Shown: piece by piece, positions 1 through 5,312 of the stretch | Layout of the letters: every line of letters begins with the position of its first letter | How positions within the stretch are numbered: position 1 is the stretch's first letter | Assembly: GCA_913049565.1 (NCBI GenBank) | Contig: CAJWZG010000192.1 | Location: forward strand, 1 to 5,312 | Length of the DNA stretch: 5,312 nucleotides | Source of the DNA: an uncultured Gammaproteobacteria bacterium | GTDB taxonomy: Bacteria; Pseudomonadota; Gammaproteobacteria; Pseudomonadales; Azotimanducaceae_A | Direction: 5' to 3' | Made by a program: the position numbers and the translations under genes | The notes under the pieces: model-generated | Told to the model about the DNA's origin: nothing | Databases searched by the model: none | Seen by the model: only the letters and a program-made list of their open reading frames with translations

Positions 1-634
1 CCGTGATACGAGAATCAATCTCTTTTAACGTGTCTTGAAAATACTCAGCATGAGCGGCACCAAACCATCGCTCAGAGACGAAACGCTTGTAACCGTAGTC
101 AACATCCAGTTGATCTTTCGTCAAGGCGCCCTCGCCTTCTTCCCGAGCCAACAAAGCCGTGAGCACATGGGCGTTCAACTCGTCTTGGTAATCTGCCTCC
201 AACAAAAAGTTCGAAGCCTCTGTGGATGAGTTGCCATCCGCCAGTGATAAAGCAAGGTCTAAACGCAGCCCCCAGTCTGCGCTGAATCGGGTAAAACGAT
301 TTCGAGGTTGGGTGGCCGAGCGGACACTTTGCAGAACCAGGGGCTGGCGGCCTTCACGGTTCAGCAGTTGTTGCTCACCCTGCACAAGTGAGAAAAACCC
401 CTCGCTCACATTACTCCCAGAGCGCACCGTATATGCCTCGTCTGTTTCGAGTGACAGTATTTGACCAATATCAACCCAAATTCGGCCCGCGTATCGAGTC
501 TCGAAAATCACCTGGGCGGCAGTAATGGTATCCAGTCGTCCTGTCAGCCGATCCCCATTTTTCATCACGAGAGTGTCCGCTATCCCATGAGCGCACCAGA
601 ACAAGGCAATCAATAGGCAGGGTAATTGTTTCAT
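1..634 (-). CDS. DUF481 (YdiY-like) outer-membrane protein, 3' end missing
   Basis: Reading leftwards from ATG at 634-632, the frame stays open for 211 codons to the window edge, so the C-terminus is cut off. Residues 1-19 form a Sec signal peptide (MKQLPCLLIALFWCAHGIA, then D20); the Cys residues do not sit in a lipobox, so a lipoprotein is unlikely. Residues 21-70 are the small beta-rich domain common at the start of these proteins (TLVMKNGDRLTG, then a YAG..WVDIGQI segment). From about residue 117 the DUF481 barrel begins (SADWGLRLDLALSLADGNSS) and continues through YKRFVSERWFGAAHAEYFQD to KEIDSRIT, which match the family's typical strand pattern. About 120 more residues are expected from family length. 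The family is predicted to form an outer-membrane barrel; its function is poorly defined, and the name 'salt-induced outer membrane protein' is historical. AAGG at 641-644 lies 6 nt before the start. It may be transcribed separately from the ATPase gene, 161 bp upstream. Confidence 0.88.
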   Translation of the reverse strand, partial: MKQLPCLLIALFWCAHGIADTLVMKNGDRLTGRLDTITAAQVIFETRYAGRIWVDIGQILSLETDEAYTVRSGSNVSEGFFSLVQGEQQLLNREGRQPLVLQSVRSATQPRNRFTRFSADWGLRLDLALSLADGNSSTEASNFLLEADYQDELNAHVLTALLAREEGEGALTKDQLDVDYGYKRFVSERWFGAAHAEYFQDTLKEIDSRIT

Positions 635-640
635 ATCAGG

Positions 641-644
641 CCTT
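641..644 (-). promoter_or_regulatory. Ribosome binding site of the DUF481 gene
   Basis: On the minus strand AAGG is followed by six bases (CCTGAT) and then the ATG at 634. The spacing is good and supports this start, which also places a complete signal peptide at the N-terminus. Confidence 0.6.
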
Positions 645-680
645 GCTCTTTTCTTCTTCAACTTGAGATTTGACTCTAGG

Positions 681-700
681 GCTAAACATTAGCGTTTAAC
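681..700. repeat. Short imperfect inverted repeat upstream of the DUF481 gene
   Basis: GCTAAAC and GTTTAAC flank the six bases ATTAGC, giving 7-bp arms with one mismatch. The core TAAAC/GTTTA is perfect. It lies about 50 bp upstream of the DUF481 start in an AT-rich stretch, where an operator could sit. No convincing -35/-10 pair could be assigned around it, and AT-rich repeats of this size arise by chance. Confidence 0.25.
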
Positions 701-795
701 TTTTAGGTTCGTACTAGAAATTCATCTCTGCATGTTCGCTTCGGGCTGTTAATTCAATGCCACCTGCACAAAGCTGCTGATGAATCCGTTTATCG

Positions 796-1722
796 TTATC
801 GGGCGCGCAGTAACAGATGACCAACCCAATGCCGCGCAAAGTGTTCAGCACTGCGCCCATTTCGCACTCCGCGGGCTAACGCATATCGAAGCGCATCTGA
901 GCGATAGCTGTCCGGCGAGCATTTTTTTGCTATTTGTTGCGAAGAGGCATTCTGGGATAACAATCTCTCAATTGACCTGTGCACCATATCCAGATACTCC
1001 TGCTGCCGCACTGGGTAAAATGACAGCCACAGACCAAAGCGATCCGACAGAGAGATCTTCTCTTCAACCGCCTCGCCGTGATGCAGTTCACCGTCCACTA
1101 GCTTGCTGGCCGCATTATCTGAGGCTTTTTCGGCGAGCAGGTGACGACGGTTAGAAGTGGCATAGATGAGGACGTTTTGAGCCCGAGCAAGCACGGTGCC
1201 TTCCAAAACGCTTTTGAGCCCCTTATAAGAGGCGTCGTCGTCCTCAAACGACAAGTCATCGCAAAAAATGATGAAGCGGTAGGGCTTATCCGCTAGCTGC
1301 TCTATGACTTGCGCAAGATCGGCCAGAGACTCTTTGCCTACCTCCACCAAACGAAGGCCGTCGACGGCCAGGCGCGATAGCACGCCATGAACAAGCGACG
1401 ATTTGCCTGTGCCCCGAGCGCCCCAAAGTAGCGCATTGTTTGCGGGAAGGCCTGCCATCAGTTGGCGCGTATTCATCAGCAGCGCTGCTTTTTGGGCCTC
1501 AACATGCAGCAGGTCGTCTAGCTCAACCGCATGGGTCTCCCGATAGCCAACAATCGATGACATCCAGCGACCGCGCTGCCAATACCCTGCCGTGCACTGT
1601 GCCCAATCAACCCCTCCGCGGCTTGGCAGAACTGTCAAAAGACGGTCAGCAACCTCGCCCCAAACGGTGCGATTACTGGCGGCTAAAATTTCGTCGCTAT
1701 TTTTTTGCAAGGGCCACCACAT
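796..1722 (-). CDS. DUF815-family AAA+ ATPase
   Basis: This 308-residue protein has the complete signature of the DUF815 predicted AAA+ ATPases. The P-loop is GARGTGKSS at residues 101-109. The Walker B strand is IIFCDD at 151-156. A sensor-1-like segment, YATSNRRHL, lies at 187-195. The family hallmark DGELHHGEAVEEKISLSDRF (210-229) contains the likely arginine finger R228. A sensor-2-like GRSAEHF begins at 289. Length is normal for the family. No signal peptide or membrane helix is present, so it should be cytosolic. The biological role of DUF815 ATPases is not established to my knowledge; nucleotide-dependent remodelling is only an inference from the AAA+ fold. The ATG at 1722 lies inside the upstream gene (26-bp overlap) and has no Shine-Dalgarno sequence in the 20 bases before it, suggesting translational coupling. 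A TTG at residue 5 is a weaker alternative start. The product call is firm and the exact N-terminus is not. Confidence 0.93.
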   Translation of the reverse strand: MWWPLQKNSDEILAASNRTVWGEVADRLLTVLPSRGGVDWAQCTAGYWQRGRWMSSIVGYRETHAVELDDLLHVEAQKAALLMNTRQLMAGLPANNALLWGARGTGKSSLVHGVLSRLAVDGLRLVEVGKESLADLAQVIEQLADKPYRFIIFCDDLSFEDDDASYKGLKSVLEGTVLARAQNVLIYATSNRRHLLAEKASDNAASKLVDGELHHGEAVEEKISLSDRFGLWLSFYPVRQQEYLDMVHRSIERLLSQNASSQQIAKKCSPDSYRSDALRYALARGVRNGRSAEHFARHWVGHLLLRAR

Positions 1723-2065
1723 TTGTTGACTGTTTATGAAATAGCTCAGCGGTACCGTCTTGTCGTATCAGGCTGATCACGCCGGGTTGAAACATCTGAA
1801 CGGTAAAAATTTGCGTCTTCTGCCCGTGTAGCGTGAAGGTTGAGCCACGGTAATTCCATTGGCCGCTATCATTGCCATTGGTGTTGCTCAGCTGAAACTC
1901 ACCGCCACTCAATCCTCCAGACAAGCGCAAAGAGCCTCCATCTCGCTGTGATATCCATTGACCGGGCAGCGAAAGGTTTTGTAGCCACTGAGAACGGGCT
2001 TTGGAATTGCTGCGAAGATATAGAGCAACCAAACCGACAACGAGCAAGGTAATCAAAACTGACAT
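1697..2065 (-). CDS. Small membrane-anchored protein of unknown function
   Basis: I do not recognise a named family. The 122-residue product starts with one hydrophobic helix (MSVLITLLVVGLVALYL, residues 1-17) followed by basic residues (RSNSKARSQW), which looks like an uncleaved anchor. Residues 29-122 are rich in Gly, Ser and aromatic residues in alternating patterns (LPGQWISQRDGG, GQWNYRGSTFTLHG, MFQPGVISLIRQDG), suggesting a small all-beta domain. The start at 2065 is preferred over an in-frame ATG at 2272 because a purine-rich GGAAAGAGA lies at 2072-2080 and the membrane segment then falls at the N-terminus; the 69-residue extension is unlike protein sequence. Its 3' end overlaps the DUF815 ATPase start by 26 bp, so the two are probably co-translated and may act together. 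The last codons are two Lys AAA codons before TAG, in a run of seven A's. Confidence 0.75.
   Translation of the reverse strand: MSVLITLLVVGLVALYLRSNSKARSQWLQNLSLPGQWISQRDGGSLRLSGGLSGGEFQLSNTNGNDSGQWNYRGSTFTLHGQKTQIFTVQMFQPGVISLIRQDGTAELFHKQSTNVVALAKK
1700..1706 (-). other. A7 homopolymer directly before the stop codon, inside a gene overlap
   Basis: On the minus strand seven A's precede the TAG (1697-1699) that ends the small membrane protein. The ATPase frame is +1 relative to this gene, so dropping one A during transcription, or a +1 ribosomal slip, would join the two proteins without a stop (…ALAK-NSDEIL…). The run and the frame relation are seen directly; slippage is a hypothesis. A -1 slip would not reach the ATPase frame. 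Confidence 0.3.
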
Positions 2066-2172
2066 GTTGAGTCTCTTTCCGCCCGAGCTGAGAGAAGCCG
2101 ATAGTTTGCCATAGGGCCTCGCATAAGCGAACATTACGGAGTTATTGGGGGAGCATCTTGCGCTGGATTTGA

Positions 2173-2191
2173 TCGACACTCGATCGGTCGA
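2173..2191. repeat. Inverted repeat TCGAC-N9-GTCGA in the divergent region
   Basis: Perfect 5-bp arms flank nine bases that contain the palindrome CGATCG. The GATCGAC and GATCGG pieces make the stretch repetitive. It sits 87 bp upstream of the Nudix start, a sensible place for an operator, but the arms are short. Confidence 0.25.
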
Positions 2192-2263
2192 CGCGGTATC
2201 CAATAAGGATGTTTGTTGTTCGGCGCCCTTATCCCCGCGAACAGACTGACGAATAAGCCAAAG

Positions 2264-2268
2264 AAAGG
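2264..2268 (+). promoter_or_regulatory. Ribosome binding site of the Nudix gene
   Basis: AAAGG stands 9 nt before the ATG at 2278. A second ATG at 2271, out of frame, is only 2 nt from the AAAGG and opens a four-codon ORF ending in TGA at 2283-2285, overlapping the true start. Confidence 0.5.
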
Positions 2269-2277
2269 TCATGCCCT

Positions 2278-3072
2278 ATGTCTGATAAAGCAGCGACACC
2301 TAAACCTGCAGCGACTATTTTGCTGCTTCGACCCGGTACGAATAGCATGGAAGTTTTTATGGTGGTGCGCCACCACCAGATCGACTTCGCATCAGGCGCT
2401 CTAGTTTTCCCCGGCGGCAAGGCAGACCCCCAGGACTTTGACGAAGCACTAATCCCGCATCTTCAAGGTGCCAAAAGCGATACAGATATGCGTGCAGCCC
2501 AAGTCAGCGCCATTCGAGAAGCCTTCGAGGAGTGTGGCATTTTGCTGGCAAGAGAAGCCGGCAGCAGCGATATCATCAGCGGTGAACGACTTGCCCAGCT
2601 GCAGGATCATCGGGAACCAATGAATAAGGGAGAAGTTACGCTACAGGACTTTCTGACAAACGAAAATCTGGTGCTGGCTTGCGATGCGCTCACACACTTC
2701 GCGCATTGGATTACCCCTCCGATGATGCCGAAGCGATTCGACACACACTTTTACCTGGCCATTCCGCCAGCGGACCATATCGCTGTGCATGACGGCTACG
2801 AATCCGTTGACTCTGTTTGGATCGACCCCGCTGATGCGATTAGCGGAGCCGAGAACGGCAAGTACACGATTATTTTCCCAACTCTGCGAAATATTGAAAA
2901 ACTGGGCACTTGGTCGACACCCGATGAAGCGATCGAAGCCGCCCAAGCGACTACACCCGTCCCTGTATTACCCTGGACCGAAAAGCGCGACGACGGCCAA
3001 TATCTCTGCATACCAGTGGAGGCTGGCTACGCGGTCAGTGAAGAGAAGATGCCTGAGAGACCCGCCAAGTAG
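2278..3072 (+). CDS. Nudix hydrolase, NUDT19-like (possible CoA/acyl-CoA diphosphatase)
   Basis: The 264-residue protein carries a Nudix box in two pieces. FPGG at 44-47 is followed, after extra residues, by REAFEECGI at 80-88 with the metal-binding R-E..EE..G pattern (R80, E81, E84, E85, G87). In the canonical box the Gly-to-Arg distance is 14; here G47 to R80 is 33, an insertion of about 19 residues. An interrupted box is a known feature of the NUDT19 (RP2) group, which cleaves CoA and acyl-CoA into 3',5'-ADP and (acyl-)phosphopantetheine. The downstream segment HWITPPMMPKRFDTHFYLA (143-161) also resembles that group. No signal peptide or membrane helix is visible, so it should be cytosolic. 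It is the first gene of a likely operon with a crotonase and a thiolase, which fits CoA-linked chemistry. The substrate is inferred and other nucleoside diphosphate compounds are possible. Confidence 0.88.
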   Translation: MSDKAATPKPAATILLLRPGTNSMEVFMVVRHHQIDFASGALVFPGGKADPQDFDEALIPHLQGAKSDTDMRAAQVSAIREAFEECGILLAREAGSSDIISGERLAQLQDHREPMNKGEVTLQDFLTNENLVLACDALTHFAHWITPPMMPKRFDTHFYLAIPPADHIAVHDGYESVDSVWIDPADAISGAENGKYTIIFPTLRNIEKLGTWSTPDEAIEAAQATTPVPVLPWTEKRDDGQYLCIPVEAGYAVSEEKMPERPAK

Positions 3073-3135
3073 GGCTGAAATGAAGTACCGTCTTACGTCT
3101 AATGTGAGCCGTTCAGAAATATTGGCCCAGTGAAC

Positions 3136-3141
3136 AAAGGA
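3136..3141 (+). promoter_or_regulatory. Ribosome binding site deciding the crotonase start
   Basis: AAAGGA lies 6 nt before the ATG at 3148. This favours ATG 3148 over the in-frame GTG at 3130, which would lengthen the protein by six residues (MNKGKA) and would itself contain this site. Confidence 0.7.
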
Positions 3142-3147
3142 AAAGCC

Positions 3148-3966
3148 ATGAGCGACAATGCAAACAAACCCATGCTCAACGACGACATGCTTTATGAGGT
3201 CGCCGACAATATCGCGACCATTACGTTTAATCGCCCGGATCAGCAAAACACCATCTCCCGCGACATGCTGAACCGTTTTACACAATTACTCGTTGAGGCT
3301 GATGCTGACGAGGAGGTTCGCGCCATTGTGATTACCGGCACCGGCAAATTTTTCTGTGCGGGTCTGGATTTGCGCGGCAGCGATATCACCGACGGCCTTT
3401 CAGACCGGACAAAACGGGTATCCCCTACGTTGGATTTACGCAATACGCCGCCTACTGTACTGCACAACATTGATACACCAACCATCGCAGCGCTAAACGG
3501 TTCGGCTGCTGGCTATGGCATGGATATGGCGCTGGGCTGCGATATGCGGATCATGGCTGACACCGCTAAGTTAGCGGCCGCATTTACAGCGCGTGGCATC
3601 GTGCCGGAATCCGGCGGTACTTGGATTTTGCCTCGTCTGATCGGCTGGGCAAAAGCCAGCGAGATTATCTTCACTGGCAAGACGTTGACCGCCACTGAAT
3701 GCGATGAAATGGGGCTGGTGTCCCATGTCGTCAACAATAACGAGGTGGGGGCTCAGGCAAGAGAACTGGCTAAGCGAGTGGCAGCCCAAGCGCCAATGGC
3801 GGTTCAGGCTTCAAAACGTATGATGCGTATGGGGATGAACGAAAATTTCGACAATCATGTGCACCACGTATTTTTGCAGCTACTGCCCTTGTTTCAGTCA
3901 GAAGACTTCAAAGAAGGCATGGCATCCTTTATGGAAAAACGCGAAGCGGAATTCAAAGGCCGCTAA
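3148..3966 (+). CDS. Enoyl-CoA hydratase/isomerase (crotonase) family protein
   Basis: The 272-residue protein has the crotonase fold signatures. FFCAGLDL (68-75) and NGSAAGYGMDMALGCDMRI (117-135) form the two halves of the oxyanion hole that holds the acyl-CoA thioester. LTATECDEMGLVSHVV (180-195) and the C-terminal EDFKEGMASFMEKREAEF (252-269) are typical of the family, and the length is normal. Aligned by eye to rat mitochondrial hydratase, catalytic Glu144 corresponds to Asp126 and Glu164 to Phe146. Instead, Glu154 in GIVPESGGTWILPR lies where peroxisomal delta3,delta2-enoyl-CoA isomerases and PaaG carry their catalytic acid. An isomerase-like or other non-hydratase reaction is therefore plausible, with the substrate unknown. 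The protein should be cytosolic. It begins 75 bp after the Nudix gene and ends 48 bp before the thiolase gene, consistent with shared transcription. Confidence 0.92.
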   Translation: MSDNANKPMLNDDMLYEVADNIATITFNRPDQQNTISRDMLNRFTQLLVEADADEEVRAIVITGTGKFFCAGLDLRGSDITDGLSDRTKRVSPTLDLRNTPPTVLHNIDTPTIAALNGSAAGYGMDMALGCDMRIMADTAKLAAAFTARGIVPESGGTWILPRLIGWAKASEIIFTGKTLTATECDEMGLVSHVVNNNEVGAQARELAKRVAAQAPMAVQASKRMMRMGMNENFDNHVHHVFLQLLPLFQSEDFKEGMASFMEKREAEFKGR

Positions 3967-3967
3967 A

Positions 3968-3996
3968 CACCTTTTAATAAAGCACACGTTAAGGTG
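3968..3996 (+). repeat. Inverted repeat between crotonase and thiolase genes
   Basis: CACCTT at 3968-3973 and AAGGTG at 3991-3996 are perfect 6-bp arms around a 17-nt AT-rich loop, just after the crotonase stop. With a long loop and no U-run it is not a terminator; it could be a weak intercistronic RNA structure or chance. Confidence 0.25.
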
Positions 3997-4004
3997 CAGC
4001 AAAC

Positions 4005-4008
4005 GGAG
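4005..4008 (+). promoter_or_regulatory. Ribosome binding site deciding the thiolase start
   Basis: GGAG is 6 nt before the second of two tandem ATGs (4015) and 3 nt before the first (4012). The spacing favours 4015, giving the N-terminus MTQAYIIDAARTPRG. An in-frame GTG at 3994 would put this site inside the coding region. Confidence 0.6.
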
Positions 4009-4014
4009 AACATG

Positions 4015-5253
4015 ATGACCCAAGCTTACATTATCGACGCAGCTCGAACCCCACGAGGTATTGGCAAAGCAGGCAAAGGCGCGCTTTCCGAGTTTCATCC
4101 AAGCCGACTGCTGGCAAAGGTGTTTGAGGGCATTGGTCAGCGCAACGATTTGAATACATCCGAGATTGACGATGTCGTCGTTGGATGCAGCTCGCAGGTC
4201 GGCAAGCAGGGTTCTTGCGTTGGTCGTATGGCGGCGTTGGATGCAGGCTGGGACACCTCCGCATCAGCAGTCACATTGGATCGGTTCTGCGGCTCTGGTA
4301 TCACATCGGTGAATCTCGCAGCAGCCAACATCATGAGCGGCATGGATGACCTGTGCGTCGCCGGCGGCGTTGAGATGATGTCGTATACCACCACGCGTGT
4401 TCCCGAGAACAACAATCGCACGGTGGATGGGGGCAATCTGCATTTGCGCGACATTCATCCTCAACCACACCAAGGGATCTGCGCGGACATGATTGCCACC
4501 CTTGAGGGCTTCAGCCGCGAAGAGCTGGATGCGCTGGCGGTGGAATCGCAAAATCGCGCCCAACATGCCATCGCTAATGGTTATTTTGATCGCAGTGTTA
4601 TGCCCGTTTTTAATGACGACGGTAGCGTCGCTCTTGATCGCGAAGAATTTCCGCGGCCCGGTACGACGCTAGAGAGTTTAGCGGCTCTGCCATCGGTATT
4701 TTCCCAATTCATGGATGCGCCCATCGACGATACTGGCGAAACCTTCCAACAGTTGGTGGCGCGCAAGTACCCTGACCTCGCCATTAACCATGTACACCAT
4801 GCGGGCAACAGCTCTGGCGTTGTCGATGGCGCTGCAGCACTGATTCTCAGCAGCAAAGACTACGCTCATAAAGTGGGCTGGAAGCCTAGAGCGCGAATCA
4901 TCTCGATGGCCACAGTCGGCGGTGATCCCACTTTGATGCTCAACGAGCCGGTTCCTGCGGCCAAGAAAGCTTTGGCTCGTGTTGGCATGACCGTTGACAA
5001 TATCGATCTGTTCGAGATCAACGAAGCGTTCTCTGTTGTCGCCGCTAAGTTCATTCGAGATCTTGCACTGGACCCCGCCAAAGTAAACGTCAACGGCGGT
5101 GCTATGGCGCTGGGCCATCCGATCGCCGCAACTGGATCTATTCTCATTGGTACGATGATCGATGAGCTTGAACGACGCGACCTAAGCACTGGCCTTATCA
5201 CCATGTGCACCGGTGGCGGAATGGCCCCAGCGATTATCATCGAGCGCGTTTGA
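4015..5253 (+). CDS. Thiolase (acetyl-CoA C-acyltransferase/acetyltransferase family)
   Basis: The 412-residue protein is a complete thiolase. The N-terminal strand AYIIDAARTPRG (4-15) opens the first core domain. The nucleophilic cysteine is C92 in DRFCGSG (89-95). NEAF is at 336-339, the active-site His368 is in GGAMALGHP (361-369), and the second catalytic cysteine C398 is in CTGGGMAPA (398-406). All catalytic residues are present. HHAGNSSGVVDGAAA (261-275) marks the end of the N-terminal half. Thiolases cleave 3-ketoacyl-CoA with CoA, releasing acetyl-CoA, or run in reverse to condense two acyl-CoAs; sequence alone does not decide direction or chain length. The length is slightly above the roughly 390 residues of PhaA-type enzymes. 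The enzyme should be cytosolic. It follows the crotonase gene by 48 bp, as expected for a beta-oxidation-type operon, but no 3-hydroxyacyl-CoA dehydrogenase gene is in the window. The start could be three bases earlier, at 4012. Confidence 0.95.
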   Translation: MTQAYIIDAARTPRGIGKAGKGALSEFHPSRLLAKVFEGIGQRNDLNTSEIDDVVVGCSSQVGKQGSCVGRMAALDAGWDTSASAVTLDRFCGSGITSVNLAAANIMSGMDDLCVAGGVEMMSYTTTRVPENNNRTVDGGNLHLRDIHPQPHQGICADMIATLEGFSREELDALAVESQNRAQHAIANGYFDRSVMPVFNDDGSVALDREEFPRPGTTLESLAALPSVFSQFMDAPIDDTGETFQQLVARKYPDLAINHVHHAGNSSGVVDGAAALILSSKDYAHKVGWKPRARIISMATVGGDPTLMLNEPVPAAKKALARVGMTVDNIDLFEINEAFSVVAAKFIRDLALDPAKVNVNGGAMALGHPIAATGSILIGTMIDELERRDLSTGLITMCTGGGMAPAIIIERV

Positions 5254-5278
5254 TCAGGATTCAGACTTCGCAGCCTGA
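5254..5278 (+). repeat. Weak inverted repeat just after the thiolase stop
   Basis: TCAGG at 5254-5258 and CCTGA at 5274-5278 are perfect 5-bp arms with a 15-nt loop, directly after the TGA. There is no U-run, so it is weak support for any terminator. Confidence 0.2.
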
Positions 5279-5288
5279 CAATGCATTA

Positions 5289-5307
5289 GTGGCAGCCTTG
5301 CTGCCGC
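5289..5307 (+). repeat. GC-rich hairpin downstream of the thiolase operon
   Basis: GGCAGC (5291-5296), loop CTT, GCTGCC (5300-5305) form a perfect 6-bp stem, extended by a T-G wobble (5290/5306) and a G-C pair (5289/5307). It lies 35 bp after the thiolase stop, where a terminator could be. The next five bases (GAATG) are not a U-run, so it is not a classical intrinsic terminator within what is visible. Confidence 0.4.
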
Positions 5308-5312
5308 GAATG

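Larger units (their letters stand above)
2066..2277. promoter_or_regulatory. Divergent intergenic region, likely carrying promoters for both directions
   Basis: These 212 bp lie between the starts of the minus-strand membrane-protein/ATPase pair and the plus-strand Nudix operon, so promoters in both directions are expected. I could not assign a convincing sigma-70 pair on either strand. The best plus-strand candidate is TTGATC at 2169 with TATCCA at 2197, but the 22-bp spacer is too long. Two small palindromes are present: TCGC-ATAA-GCGA at 2119-2130, and TCGAC/GTCGA at 2173-2191 around CGATCG. The region call rests on gene orientation, not on motifs. Confidence 0.45.

Noticed and set aside
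35..464. Plus-strand open frames over the left end
   Set aside because: They lie antisense to the DUF481 gene, which has a signal peptide and family motifs; their translations are Arg/Ser-rich and motif-free.
780..1154. Plus-strand 124-residue open frame
   Set aside because: It is antisense to the 3' part of the ATPase gene, with no ribosome binding site or recognisable motif.
1700..1706. -1 programmed frameshift at the A AAA AAA heptamer
   Set aside because: The ATPase frame is +1 relative to the upstream gene, so a -1 slip would not enter it. Only a +1 slip or loss of one base would.
2066..2272. In-frame N-terminal extension of the small membrane protein to an ATG at 2272 (191 residues in total)
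   Set aside because: The extra 69 residues show no domain-like pattern, would bury the membrane anchor mid-protein, and span the whole divergent promoter region. The ATG at 2065 has a purine-rich site upstream.
3130..3147. GTG at 3130 as the crotonase start
   Set aside because: The Shine-Dalgarno AAAGGA at 3136-3141 would then be inside the gene; it is well placed for ATG 3148.
3994..4014. GTG at 3994 as the thiolase start
   Set aside because: GGAG at 4005-4008 is well spaced for ATG 4015, and the conserved thiolase N-terminus begins at MTQAYIIDA.
5254..5312. Possible 3' end of a convergent minus-strand gene, open from the right edge to a TGA at 5254-5256
   Set aside because: Only 18 sense codons are visible, without a recognisable motif, and another minus frame is open nearly as far, so it cannot be supported.

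Overview
The window looks like a chromosomal segment from a free-living, Gram-negative proteobacterium. The signs are an outer-membrane DUF481 protein with a Sec signal peptide, a NUDT19-like Nudix hydrolase, and a beta-oxidation-type crotonase and thiolase pair. A gammaproteobacterium, perhaps a marine lineage, is my best guess from the gene styles and moderate GC, but this is inference. There are no tRNA or rRNA genes, CRISPR arrays or transposases, and no sign of recent transfer.

Layout. Left part, minus strand, read right to left: a 122-residue membrane-anchored protein of unknown function (2065 to 1697), then a DUF815-family AAA+ ATPase (1722 to 796) whose start overlaps it by 26 bp, then after 161 bp the first 211 codons of a DUF481 outer-membrane beta-barrel protein (634 to beyond the left edge). 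A 212-bp divergent intergenic region (2066-2277) separates this from the right part. On the plus strand follow a Nudix hydrolase (2278-3072), an enoyl-CoA hydratase/isomerase-family protein (3148-3966) and a thiolase (4015-5253), with gaps of 75 and 48 bp, probably one operon. The last 59 bp hold only small inverted repeats.

How the genes may work together. The right-hand trio is readable as acyl-CoA metabolism: the crotonase acts on an enoyl-CoA, the thiolase cleaves or condenses 3-ketoacyl-CoA, and the Nudix protein resembles the NUDT19 type that hydrolyses CoA or acyl-CoA. The crotonase lacks both catalytic glutamates of classical hydratases and carries a Glu at the position used by enoyl-CoA isomerases, so it may not be a plain hydratase. 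The left-hand pair (membrane protein plus AAA+ ATPase) is the least understood part. The ATPase start has no visible Shine-Dalgarno sequence, and the upstream gene ends in seven A's directly before its stop, in the register where a +1 slip would fuse the two proteins.
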